In this document: in pieces, positions 26,913-38,713 of the stretch
Layout of the letters: every line of letters begins with the position of its first letter
Numbering within the stretch: position 1 is the stretch's first letter
Assembly: GCA_013397695.1 (NCBI GenBank)
Contig: VYZI01000119.1
Coordinates: forward strand, 417,582-481,581
DNA length: 64,000 nucleotides
From: Centropus unirufus
Lineage: Eukaryota > Chordata > Aves > Cuculiformes > Centropidae
Direction: 5' to 3'
Translations under genes and position numbers: made by a program
The notes under the pieces: model-generated
The model's input: only the letters and a program-made list of their open reading frames with translations
Databases searched by the model: none
What the model was told of the DNA's origin: nothing

Positions 26913-27015
26913 TGTGGTGGGTTAGCTTGGGCCTGCAGTCAGCAAGCCACCCAGCTGCTTACTCACTCCCTGCCCTCAGCACATTCAGAAGAATAAGAAA
27001 GAAAAATTAGAATAG
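26913..27015 (+). mobile_element. Possible avian ERV LTR fragment
   Basis: TGTGGTGGGTTAGCTTGGGC at 26913 resembles the start of a common avian ERV LTR, including the TG terminus. The following CAAGCCACCCAGCTGCTTAC and CACTCCCTGCCCTCAGCAC parts agree in order with what I recall of that LTR class. Similarity fades beyond about 27015, and no matching 3' LTR end or target-site duplication was found. It would be a 5' piece of a solo LTR or an old truncated element. The family name is uncertain. Confidence 0.4.
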
Positions 27016-30000
27016 AATGTGGCAGAACAGATTAAGTACAGATAAAAAGTGCTCAGTCCAAAACACCTTTTTTATCTTATAAAAATCTTTTCACTATTTC
27101 ATAATGTAATATGATTTCCCAATTTAAGGAACATACTCAAAGTTTTATCTAAATTGGCAAAGGCTTCATCTTTTCTGCATAAAATCTTGTCTTCTTAGAG
27201 CTGTACCTCCAAAGAATCACATGTGCCTACCACTACCTTTGGAAACAACATTGAAATCCTGTTATAAAAGTGGTGGGTGAATACCAAATATTCTGTCTGT
27301 ATATTCCGGCTACATTTTTTCCTGCAAATGAAACACAATCACCCATTTTATTTTTTCCTCCTGTGAATAGTTTTAAGTTGAGAAAGACTTTTTTTCCAGG
27401 TTGTTCTTAGATATGTTGCAATCTCTTGGAAGTTATTTTTTCCCTAATTCCTGGCCTGAATGTTGAAATCTTAAGGCGAACATTGAAATGTGGATATAAA
27501 CATTTACATACCAATATCCAAAGCCTTTCTTTTCCTTATATGGTTCATCACAAACTGAATTGCATACAAACTTTGAGAAATAAGCTGTTTCGTTGTTGTG
27601 GATTGACTCAGGCTAGTCCATAAGCTCTTCACTCTCTTTGAGGAGAGAGCTAGATGTTGGTAATATCACCAGCCGTTACTTTGAAATTATGAAGCATGTT
27701 CAATTCTTCCAACCTACTCAGTGCAATCCATTTTGAGAGAGGAAGTGGGGCTCTTTTTCCTGTTGCCTGTCATTCATTGGTAATTGCCAGAGCTGTCCTT
27801 CAACATTGCAGGAATATGAGTGCCAAAATAAAGATGGTCCCATATTTCTGCTCCTTCGTACCTGTCTATAAATACCTGGTTACCTGCAAGTATCTCTTGG
27901 TCTGTTCCTAGGAATTTTGTGCTCTCAACACCTGCAAGTAAAGAAATACCACATTGCTATATAAAAGGATTATTGTTTAATAATATGTGTCATATAATTT
28001 ACAGTGTAGACATTGGATTTACATTTATTACATAAATTGAAGGTTGTTGAGGTGTTCCTATGGCTGTAATACTCATAGTTTAAATGCTAAAGAAGGTAAC
28101 TACAATAAAGAAGTACAATGAAGGATTTATCTTTCAAGGTGCAGATGTTCTTTGTGATTTGCATTTCGACCCCTAGAAATTCTTGATGCTATTGAATGCT
28201 GTATTCACAAAATATTGTGAAGATAATCTGCTTCAGAAAAAGTCAGCATTGGTTTTCAGTTTGTCTAGGGCTCTGGCACAAAAAGACTTTCTTGCAGGAA
28301 GGATTTTCCAGGTTTAAGAATCCAAGGAATGCATATGGCTCTGATAGAATTATTATGTTTGCAACAGCGCATCTGTCTTAGAGAGATTGAAAGCATATGA
28401 GTTCAATAACAAGGGAATCACATAATTTTATGATAATAAACACAATTGTTTCCTTTGGAATTTTCTGGAAAATGATTCTTAGTTTATCTATCATCTTTGA
28501 GCAATTTGTAACCTAGTGTAACCTATGTATTCTCTGCATTTGACAGCCCTGTCAGTTGCTTTAACCAGTCTCACTTCAGGTAGATACATCAATTGCACAT
28601 CTGGATATAGCCAGGATACCTGGAAGGTACTTCCAAAAAGTTGAAGTAAATTTAAAGATTTTGATAGTGGGTGTCCAAATGAGATCTGAAATATGACTTA
28701 TTTCATCCATGTCACATAAAATATAAAGTTCACCTTAGTCTAACCATGATGGCCAAGACAAACCTTTTCCCTGCTCCATTTCTTCTTTCTGGAACCATTT
28801 TTATTCATCCTGGAAACATTTTTTTCAACTCTTCTCTTTTTACTTTGCACTCTTCTTCATGTCTGGTTGTCTTACTTTCCTGAAGGATGGAAGTAGCCAC
28901 AGTCACTCTCCTATAAAAGCTAACCTTAAGATTTTTCCTCTCCAGAACATTGGTAGCCATCATGAGCCTACCGAGGAGAACTAACTAAAAAAATAGACTT
29001 TGGCTAAGAAACAACAACAAAGATAAGAAAGATCTCTCTCCACAAGTGTGCTATACTACAAAGACTAATAAACAAAGCATCAGTACTTCAACCAGGCTGA
29101 AGGTCAGCTTTTCCTTTGCTGCCTGGCATTTCTGTCACTGAATACAAACAGCAGTGTTGGATGCCTAACTTTTCCATAAACATATGCAATTTCAATACAC
29201 TTGAAAGAAATGGTATAGGCTGACACAATCTAAATACAGTTCTGCCAGTATTTATTTTCCTATATAGGGAAAGTCATGTCCCTACAAACTCAGAAGTGCC
29301 AATTTAGCCAAGTCAAAATGCTGTAAATTTTGGATATGACCAGAGACCTTCTTGCTCATCTCCCCTTATGACAGTTAGGATTATCACCATAAAAAGCCAA
29401 AAGATCTGCCTTAGCACCATGTAACAAACATAAGAAAGACCTCGAACTGAAAAAGCTTTCTGCTTTTTCAATTTATCTGAAAAAAAAACAGGTGTGCAAA
29501 AGCTATAAAAGTTAAAGATATTTCAACCAAATGTTAGTGTTGACCCAAATCTTATTTCTTATGTCAATTTCTCTGCTCCTTACAATTTCTTTTGAACATT
29601 CCCAGTTAGTAATCTATTTAATACAGCCCTCCATCATTCTCTAACTTATTATTCTTTTTTTTCCTTGCAGTTTTCCTTTTTTTTTTGTTTGATTCACTTG
29701 CCCTGTTTTACACATGGCCACAAGATTCAATCCAGCCTCCTAAAGTCTGCTAAGCATTCAGTCAGATGAGAATATCTGTGTAACCACATTTGGTCTTTCA
29801 AATTGTCAGTGTTTGCTTCATTTGGAAACTGACATGGGAAGATTATATACAGTAGCCCAACACCAACAGGAAGAAATAAAAAATAAGTAAATAGTCTTAC
29901 AGAATCTAGACAATGAGTTGCTGTGGTCATCCAATCCATGCCTCAATAGCAACCAGAAGCATTAATACTTACATCTGTCCTGATAGCAGTTTGTTTAAAT

Positions 30001-33000
30001 TACTATTTAGGAGCCCCATCTGCTATGGACTTAGGCATTCTGTTATATTTATCTTTCTTAAATTGTATGTATTTAAAAATTGTAATTAAATGGTTCCTCC
30101 TTTCTGTCGTCTTTCACCCTTTGCATGTCAAGATTTCTAGATGTGTTTCTAGATATTTCCGGATTTTTTTTCTCTATTTTCAACACTAACACACTGCAAG
30201 ACATACTAAAAATTAGGTAGAGCTGAGGCCTTACTAATACTAACAAGGCAGAATATTTTTATTCCTCTTGCAAGCTAGATTACAAAATATCTTAGAACAC
30301 TGTTATGTGACATAGTTCAGTCATATGCAGACTGAGATGTACTCTAACTGCCAAATTTGCTGAAGAACAGCTACTTAAGTAATTGTTCCTCTGTCATATC
30401 ATGAGTACTTTTGCCTAAATTATTACTTTGTAGTTCTCATACAGAATTCAACTGTTAATAAATTTTATTATGTTCCTTTACAGTCTTCATTTTATCTTTG
30501 GTTTTTAAGGGCATATGTGAAACTAAAGCAAGTATGATTCTGAGCTATTAATGACCTCTATGACCAGTTGAAGAGACCTCAAGGACTGAAATATTTATTA
30601 TCAAGTCTTGCAATTTGACAGGTAACTTAGATTTTAGCTTATCCAAAAGCAAGAGTTATAACTTTCCCTGATTTTCTCCCTATAATTAAGAAATGTTGGT
30701 CTGCTCCTTCAAAGTTCCATGCTGCCCTTACAACACTTGCAATTGATTACAATAAAATACTCTTGTGAGCTTTCTGAATGGCAATTCTTAAAATCTGTTT
30801 AAACCTAGAATATACTTTTATTAAGTAGAGTCTCTCGCCTCAAACTTGCATCAGGGCTTCAGACTTCCACTAACTCATTGTTTACTACTAAACAGAGTTA
30901 AAAATTGAACCATTGGAATAATTATGATAGTTCTGGACAATTGCTAAAAATTTACCGGAAGAAAAGTTTGCTACCTTTTTTCACCCAAATGCTCATTTTC
31001 AGATACAATTTCATGATTAGCTAAACAAGAGAGAAGGCACTTTTCTTTGCACTATTTTTATAAGCAAATTTTTTGATACTTCACTAGTTCTTTCCAGTTT
31101 CTCTGAGATTCCAAAATTTTTCTGTCATGGGAGATGCCTTAATAAAACAGACTTGTAAAAGAGAAGCATATTTTCATATGGTCTTCATATAGATACTCCA
31201 ATTTAATTTCACTCCATCCCCTTGATTGCTTTGAACTAACTATTTACATGAGTCTGAGTGCTTCTTCTCTTTGAAGGAGAGGGTTCGTGTTTGGGAGCTA
31301 TCTGGAGAGGATAAGGAATTCCATCAACTCGTGCAACTGCCAAATGAGAACAAAACACTTTCTAGTTAGCAATCTACCTGCTGGAGAGGTGGCTGCAGAA
31401 GGGAATGCAATCTTTTCAATTAACTCCTGTGGGAAAAATCTTTATGTTTTTCTAACCATTTCAATGTTTAAGTGTTGCATTCAGTTTGAGTAAAATGTCC
31501 ATTTTTACCACAATAGGAAGATTAATATGGAATTTCTTGTGAAAACTATATTTTTCTGCTGCCTAGAAGTTTTAAATATACATTTTATAAAGATATCCTC
31601 ATGCCTTTCTCCAAATTCAAAATCAGAGGAAACATCTCTTAATGAATTAGTATAGATGCCTTCTTTGCTTGATTTTATTGCAGAAACTTGGGAAAATGTC
31701 TTGAAAAACTACGTTTATTTAATTTCAAATTAGTAACCTCTTCAGAATAATGTGCAGTGTTGTACAGAATATCACATTTTTTAAATAATAATATTGAGGA
31801 ATTTATTACTATTATCCTCACATTCCTACACACTTCCTTTTTGTCAGCCACAGAATTCAGCAATGTTATGTGCTTTGAAAGCAAAAAAAAAATGAAAAAA
31901 ATGAAAAAAAAAAGAAAAGCAAAGAAAAAATGAATCAATTACAGTAAGAGAATATTTTTTTCCAAATTCAAACAAGGACCAGCAAAGGGAACTGCAAAAA
32001 TATAAGGCCATAAGGTGACTCCAACAAATGTTAGTCTGTGTGCAATGCCTTTATGTAAAATTCATCAGGAACTGGACACAGAGGAAGCAGCAGCCCTGTC
32101 TGTGCTCTGCCCTATTTAGACGGAACTACACACAAAAGCTCAGTTCAGCTTTCCTTGCACAATTCAATGTCTCATGTTTCCTGGAATGAAAGAAATCAAT
32201 GGAAGGGTCTTGTCTACAGCTGGTAAGGGTATTCTTTTCACCAAATTATGAGTAAGAGCAGAGGAGATTCTCTTTCCAAGAGGAACATATTTGCTTTTTC
32301 CAGAAAATACCTCGTGAAATTCATAATGGGATTTTTTGTATGAAAGAGCAAGCTGTGAAACAAATGAGTTCTGCCTATTTGACTGAAAAATTAACTAGGA
32401 CCCTAAACTGAAATCACAATGAGAAAATCTCTGTTTTAGGGGCAAGAGGTAGGGGGAAGAGGCTTCTTATTTTCCCCTTTCTTGCTGTGGTGTGTGGCAA
32501 ACGACAAACTACAAAGTGCTGAACAACTGAAAACATGTATACTGTTTGGGAAATAAGCTGGGAGTGTCGTGAATAGGTTTTCAACACATGGTCCTGATGT
32601 TGACTCCATCAGACACACAAGCTTGTAAAAGTGGAACCATACAAAAGGGAAAACTGCACTTACATCTGATGCAGTCTGAATCTAGTGGAGAACCAGGATG
32701 TTTCAGATGGTTTATGTCTATCAAGTAGGGTTACAAGTCTCTAACATCAACAGATATGTTCCACCAATGGGGACGAGTGAGTGGGTGCTCCACGTATATG
32801 TGGTTTTTCCGCATGACACTCTTGTCTTTAACCTATTTCAATGTACAATTTTGTTCATGTGTACACAAAACATTCTTCTAGATACTCATTAAATGGGAAT
32901 TGTTCATAAGAACACAGGAAGGAGTTGGGGGGGCGGGGAACAGAGATAAAGAATAATGTTCTGATTTTCAGTTTAAGCACATGTTAAAGTTGGACCAGCT

Positions 33001-33999
33001 ACTGGGAATCTTAATACACTGGAGTGAGATGAAATTCCTCTAAACAGTACATGGACTTCCTGTATGTATCAAGGACTATGAAGGCATTTTAGTGTAGGTC
33101 TTTCCACTCACTAGAAGGCCTTTTGAGAATTCCTCCTTCTATATGGCCAGTTTATTATGCTTGTACATATTAAAAGGTTGGAAATTTCTATTTCTTGCCA
33201 GATAAAACTTTGGAGAAGGTACTGGAATTAAATTTGGAAGGTATTTTGCGGGCTGGAAATAACTACAGATTGTAATTGCCAGATATATATATTTCTAAAA
33301 TGGAATGGAAAATAAGAAGAAAAGACCTACCTCTCATAACTATACATCATTCATTAATAAAAGAACAGTTGTTTCAGGCACTTATTTGCAACATCTTGCT
33401 TTATGTATCTCATGGATGCCTTGGTTAAGAAAACGGGGTCCCTCTATGGTCAACATAGAGAAATATACCTCTGCAAAGATACCTGTTATTATCAGTCAAT
33501 TATTACCTAAATTTGCGGCTCCGATTTGTCCTCTGGTTCTTCTCCATTGACAACAGAGATAGCTGATTTTGAGCATCTAGCAACGTTTCCTCGCCCGCCT
33601 TTGTTGGACTGTTACAAAGAGCAGTGTTGTCAGGAACAGGACATCTGTTATGAGGCATAAATAGACCACCTTGTATGTTTACCCTTTTGTTTCTTGTCCC
33701 ACAAGACAGTGTCCTCTGAGATATGTAGAGAACCTGCAAAGAGGAATCAAACATGCTCCATATTTTGTTTCATCTCCACAAACTGAAAAACAAAAAAGAA
33801 TTTATACTTGATTGTGTTGCTAGACATTTTCTGATTCATATCAATACCACTTCTTCTTGCAATTTATAATATTTCCTGTAGAAATTGCAGAAGAAAAAAG
33901 AATAAAGACCCAACTGCACATTAAGTTGCCTGATAACAGCAACTGTTATTGCGGAAGCAAGTAAAGAACAATTTCCATTGTGAAAAAATATATCATAAA
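27016..33999. other. Unassigned AT-rich DNA, 7 kb
   Basis: No gene, CR1 or LTR sequence recognised. ORFs are at most 87 codons. An A-rich patch lies at 31883-31930 and a G-rich patch (G7CG4) at about 32926-32938. Confidence 0.55.
31883..31930. repeat. A-rich low-complexity tract
   Basis: Runs of A broken by single G, T or C bases over about 48 bp. On the opposite strand it produces the Phe-rich start of a spurious 87-codon ORF. Confidence 0.85.
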
Positions 34000-34604
34000 G
34001 AAGAGCCAGCAAGAACTATTGTCATAGTAAACTCAATAGATGAAATCGCTCTGGTCTTCTGTAAAGCTTTTGTCACAGCAGCCCTCACTCCAAACGCGAG
34101 AGAGATGGATTTGATGGGTAGACTATTTAGTGGATAAGGAATTGGTTGGATGGTCACATTCAGAGAGTAGTGGTTAATGGCTCAACATCCAGATGGAAAT
34201 ATGTGACAAGGAGTATCCCTCAGGGATCTGTACTAGGAAAAGTGCTGTTTAATATCTTTATCAAAGATAAAGACCAAGTGCACCCTCAGCAAATTTTAGA
34301 AGACACCAAACTGAGTTTTGCAGTTCTCACGCTAGAAGAACGAGATGTCATACAAAGGGACCTGGAGAAGTTGGAGAAGTGGACCTGTGCGAATGTCATG
34401 AGCTTCAACAAGGCCAACTGCAAGGTCCTACACCTGGGGAGGGGCAATCCACAGTTTCAATACAGGATGGGGGAAGACTTGATTGAGAGCAGTCAGAGGA
34501 GGATTTAGGAGTGCTGATTTAAAAGGAGCTCAACATGAGCTTGCAACGCGTGCTCACAGCCCACGAGGCCAACGATGTCCCGGCTACATCAAAATGAGTG
34601 AAGG
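34000..34604 (+). mobile_element. CR1 LINE, 5' segment of an interrupted copy
   Basis: Plus-strand CR1 sequence running from the first RT block (LVFCKAF near 34050) through HLGRGNPQFQYRMGEDL near 34430-34480 to the AACGATGTCCCGGCTACATC block at about 34571. It stops abruptly near 34604, where the expected continuation into the SREV/YSALVRPHLEY region is absent. The same element resumes at 35586 in the same orientation. About 200 bp of expected CR1 sequence is missing between the two halves. Confidence 0.88.
34146..34508 (+). pseudogene. CR1 reverse-transcriptase remnant
   Basis: A 120-codon open stretch begins with GHIQRVVVNGSTSRWKYVT. It contains the RT motif IPQGSVLGKVLFNIFIKD (from about 34212) and then ILEDTKLS, where CR1 has FADDTKL. 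The first catalytic Asp is therefore Glu here (GAA at 34299-34301) and the aromatic residue is lost, so the polymerase site would be inactive. It continues LEKLEKW and VLHLGRGNP. Upstream, the first RT block lies in a different frame. It ends at a TAG near 34506. Confidence 0.88.
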
Positions 34605-34879
34605 GACTTGTGTTTTTACAAAATGGAAGTTTTAAGCATTTAAGATGGAGGGCCCTGCTGAACTGAACTTAATATAGTCCTGAAAATATGATTGTATAAG
34701 CAATCCTGACTGAGAAATAGCTGAACAAGTGGCTTGTAGAAAAAAAAAATATAGTAAAGAAATAGTTATCTGGTAATTTCATTCTGGTTAAATCCCTGGG
34801 ATAGGTTGTGGACTCTGGTAAAGGGACTCTACAGAGGGGTAGATTCCTGTAGCAGCATGGCTAAAGGTTTCAAGGAGAA

Positions 34880-35314
34880 ATGGGGAATAAGAGTTCCAAG
34901 GGAAACAAGAATTTTCAGACTGTCTCTGGATCAGTGCCTTTAGAAAGCCCTTCAAGAAGAATGTTGAAAAATTGGAAAAAGAATCCAAAAACAAAGAATA
35001 AGGATAAGAGGGAAATTATTTGGTATTTTGTACTTATATGGACAAAAGAACAGATTACAAGAACATCAGTATTTTGTCCAAAACATGGATCTGACAAAGA
35101 CTGGCTTTGTCAGACCTTGAATCTATATGTAAACTGTAAAACACCTCCTTCAGGGGAAGAATCGGAGTACACAGCTTGCCAGATGCAGGAGGTTAAACAG
35201 ATTTTTGTAAGTTACCAGAATTCTTCAGAAATAGGGGGACAGAAAAACATTAAATGGGGTAATTTACCTGCATATACAATCCTTCCTCCCAAGCATCTTC
35301 ACCTTATTATTTGA
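34880..35314 (+). pseudogene. Retroviral Gag matrix-like ORF (ERV fragment)
   Basis: This 144-codon ORF starts with MGNKSSKG, a Met-Gly start of the kind that is N-myristoylated in retroviral matrix proteins. It has a very basic segment at residues 27-45, IWTKE at about 53-57, and GSDKDWLCQTLNLYVN at about 70-85, followed by an acidic EESEY. The order of glycine start, Lys/Arg-rich patch and Trp-containing helical region fits a Gag matrix domain, which directs assembly to the membrane. A TGA at 35312 ends it before any capsid region, so it cannot form a Gag polyprotein. The retroviral assignment rests on pattern recognition. The genus is not determined. Confidence 0.6.
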
Positions 35315-35318
35315 TTGA

Positions 35319-35585
35319 TCTAGCAGCCTAGTAGCAACATCTACACTGGCAACAGCTGCTGAGGCAGTCTCAATAAACACTCCTGAAGAAGAACCAGAGA
35401 TTGCTGGTCGTCTGGGGGAGGTGGTCCCTAAATCTCTCTGTCCTAGCAGAATTGAGCAGGGAACTGAACAGGGTCCTAGTGCTGCCACTGGAAGAAGGAA
35501 GTTTGAGAGGCTTAGGAGAGAACTGCAAAAATGTCAGAGAGATACTCTTAGTCTTCTCATCCCTGAAACTAATTGTGAAATTAGT
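35319..35585 (+). pseudogene. Possible post-matrix gag remnant in a shifted frame
   Basis: Just after the matrix-like ORF, a different frame stays open from about 35319 to the CR1 junction. It begins Ser/Ala/Thr-rich, then has acidic TPEEEPEIAG, and later RRKFERLRRELQKCQRDTL, a charged and possibly helical stretch. This resembles the linker region between matrix and capsid in retroviral Gag. If so, a frameshift separates it from the matrix ORF. The similarity is compositional rather than motif-based, and the stretch could be chance. Confidence 0.4.
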
Positions 35586-35969
35586 GCTATGAGGACAGGC
35601 TGAGAGTGTTGGCATTATTCACCCTGGAGAAGGCCCCAGGGAGACCTTATAGTGGCCTTATAGTGACCTGAGGGCAGCCTTTAGGAAAGCTGGGGAGGGA
35701 CATTATACAAGCCCATGTAGTGATAGGACAATGTGGAAGTGCTTTAAATTAGAAGGGAGAAGATTTAGATTTGACATTAGGAAAAAGTTCTTCCTGATGA
35801 GGGTGGTGAGGCACTGGCACAAGTTTCCCATGGAAGTGCTCAAGGGCAGGTGGAATGGGGCCCTTAGGAGCCTCATCTGGTGAGATGTGTCCCTGCCCAT
35901 GGCAGGTGGGGTGGAACTGGTTTATCTTCAAGGTCCCTTCTAGCTCAAAGCCATCCTATGATTCTATAA
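35586..35969 (+). mobile_element. CR1 LINE, 3' segment of the interrupted copy
   Basis: CR1 resumes at CTATGAGGACAGGCTGAGAG (the YEDRLR motif) and runs through the 3' region, with AGGAAAAAGTTCTTCCTGATG near 35780 and GTCCCTGCCCATGGCAG near 35890. It ends in the tail CCTATGATTCTATAAT. A small internal duplication of CCTTATAGTG occurs near 35645-35668. The orientation and collinearity match the piece ending at 34604, so both are halves of one insertion. Confidence 0.92.
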
Positions 35970-38697
35970 TTTGGTGATTCATAGATGGTTAAAAGGGGCA
36001 GTACTACACGTCTTGAGCTACTTGAGTCACGGTCAGCCTATTTCAGCCTTGCATTTAGGAATGTAGTTATAATGTTCATTGCAGAGCACTGAAATGATCT
36101 CGCAAGCTATCTGTGATATTACTTAGGCATGGGCCTGAAAAACAGATTTTCTACTCTGCTTAAAGGATGAGCTGAGAGTCGTATACTTCTGTGGGAAAGG
36201 AGATAGACATCACCTTTGTGTGCCCCATTTTTATCAAGGGATTCATAAAATGTCTTGACACATTGTGCTAATGGCACCTTGACACCTAGTTTGATTATGG
36301 AAATTGTACTTTAAATTACTAAGATGAAAATTGAGGTTTGATTTTCCGAAGCATGGTATCTGTAATTTCAATAAATTATGCAAGCTGCATTTCAGTTTGA
36401 TCCCATATATGGATCCATCCCTATTAGGTCTTCCTGATCCAGATTCTGACCCATTTAAGCCTTGATTTATACATAATTTTACAAATATCTCAATGAATTC
36501 TGAAAAGCACTTTCTACATTAATTTAGCATTCAAAAGCAATAAAGAAATAAAAGCAATAAAGATGAAAAAATTTTACCCTCTAGATTGTAAAACTATTCT
36601 GTCATGGGTGCAACTGTTTCCCTTAGTAAAATATTGTCTCATGTCAGATGACAATCACTATACTCTGAATGACTAAAAATTCAAACGCCAAACATGAATG
36701 CAAGGTTGTTGAGTACAGCCTGCTGAATTAAGTGGCTTTAGTATAAGAATATATAAATTCTGTTTCATTTGACTATCCTTATTGAGGAAAGGAAAGAGAA
36801 AAACCGTTGAAATGTTGCAAGGAAATCCTTATTTGGAACCAAAGTGGGTTACATAGCAGAGAAAAAATGTGTACAGACACCAGAGGTCAGTGAAACCTAT
36901 CTTGTCAGCAGGGATTGAGCTGAAGAGTAGGACAAAGGTGCAACTTTAACCAGCAGCTGAAATTCATTATATTTCCAAATGTAAATTCCAACACACATAG
37001 GGAATTTGAGCTCTGAGTCTGTATGATATTCTGCACTTACATCCCTCCTCTCAAAGTCATGTATTATTTTTAATGCTTTCTTTGCCTTATTTTGATCTTT
37101 TCCATCAGAATGATGTACATTTGAACTAAATACATGTCACATAGGAATTAACAACATATACTCTAACACTCTAATAACTCTTAAGACAGTGTTATGTCTT
37201 AGCCCGAAAATACAAATACTATTTAAAGAAGAGACCAGAACACAGGATGGGTATTTTTCTTTCTATTTATAGAAGGTATTTTATAAATTTTATTGTTTTC
37301 TTTTTCACAAAGCTATGTTTCATGGAATATTATACCCCATCTTGTTAAAACTGACCAAAAAATAGATCAAGGTCACAGAAAGATCATGGCTGGAATGTCA
37401 CACTGAGAATAGGCTTTCTAAGGTATTATGCAAAGTTCTTAATGCCTTGTTCTTCTCGAGCTGTGATCCCCCTTTTTACTGGACTTTTTTCCCTCTCTTT
37501 CTCACTCTTCTTTCTAGAAGTTTTCATATGGGAAAAACAAATCAAATAGTTTTTCATTTTAATCTAGCTTTAAGAGCTCCAAAGTCTAAGTGAATTGAGA
37601 TCAGATAAAGTTAATTAAAATATTAATATATACTTATTTTAAAATTAAAATTAAGTTCTAACAGGAATCATTTATGACAGTCCTCATTTACTTTCCTCCA
37701 TGGTTTCTTGCTTAGGAATACAGCTGTTGTCTTTCACCTTCTGTTTTTACCTAAACTGTTCTTCCACTTATCTTTAGATGACGCAAATCACTGTAGCTCC
37801 ACTGAAAGCAACTCATTTGTACCAATTGAATGCAGCTGAGATTTTTTTTGTCCTCTGCTCTGTACTTAGTTGGAAAAAACTAAGTATTTAAGTTGCTACT
37901 TTATATATTTGGTGCTTTGACATTTGCTCCACACTACTTCCACCAAATTGATTTTATTTTTCATTCAAGATTGCTTTTAATTTTCCTACAGTTCAAAGAT
38001 ACACTCCCTTTCCTCTTCTGCTTTTCTCTGCTGAACATTTTCTTTTGGTACATCCTGTAACTCTGTAATGTAGCTTCTTCCTTTGGGAGGAATCAGGCCT
38101 CTGTAATAGTTATTATGTGCTGACTTTCATTTGTCATGCTTGTGCCCACCGTTGAGCTTCTTTTTCTGTTTGCACTTAGAAGTATTTAATTTATTTTCCA
38201 GTTTCCTCAAAAGTAATCATGATTGATTTTTTATGATTTTCCTTGTTTTAATTCTGAATTCCTTTATGTATTCTCTATAACTAGAGTATTATAAACATTT
38301 GCTCAAGACAGCTATCACCATCTATCTCCCTGTTAAAATACAAGTGCTTTCCTCTCTCTTCACCAGAAAGAATTAATTCTGGCTTAATTCATTATAGTCT
38401 CTTTATCCTCCTTTATTTCTCTCATTCCCACATATGTAAGCAGGCGTATTAGGTTCATTATTTGTTGGTTTGCTCAGCATCTGCCCCTATCTTGTGACAC
38501 TGGGATTCTGTGGATCCTAATCTTGTCAGTTTTTCTCTCCCTCAAAAAAGGATGTGTGGTGCTTACAATAAGTTGTCAACATCTCAACATCTTTACCAGG
38601 ATAAGTGCAATGTGTATTATGAGGGTTTCTTTCTTCTCAGGAGGTACATAATGTCAGCTGTGATGCTGCTCTGCATGTTTTTCTCAGGGTTAAATTC

Positions 38698-38713
38698 TTT
38701 TTTTTTTTTTTTT
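38698..38713. repeat. Poly-T run (16 bases)
   Basis: T16 inside a pyrimidine-rich region that spans roughly 37440-38990. On the minus strand it is an A16 run, but no retroposed sequence was recognised beside it. Confidence 0.85.

Larger units (their letters stand above)
34605..35585 (+). mobile_element. Truncated endogenous retrovirus fragment inside a CR1
   Basis: This 0.98-kb segment replaces part of a CR1 and has no CR1 similarity. It contains a leader-like 275 bp, a gag matrix-like ORF (34880-35314) and a second open stretch in another frame up to the junction. No capsid, pol or env sequence and no clear paired LTRs were seen. The segment starts near TGAGTGAAGGG, which could be an LTR-type TG end, but no target-site duplication was found. 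The likely history is retroviral insertion into the CR1, then deletion of most of the provirus plus about 200 bp of CR1. The order of events is inferred. Confidence 0.6.
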
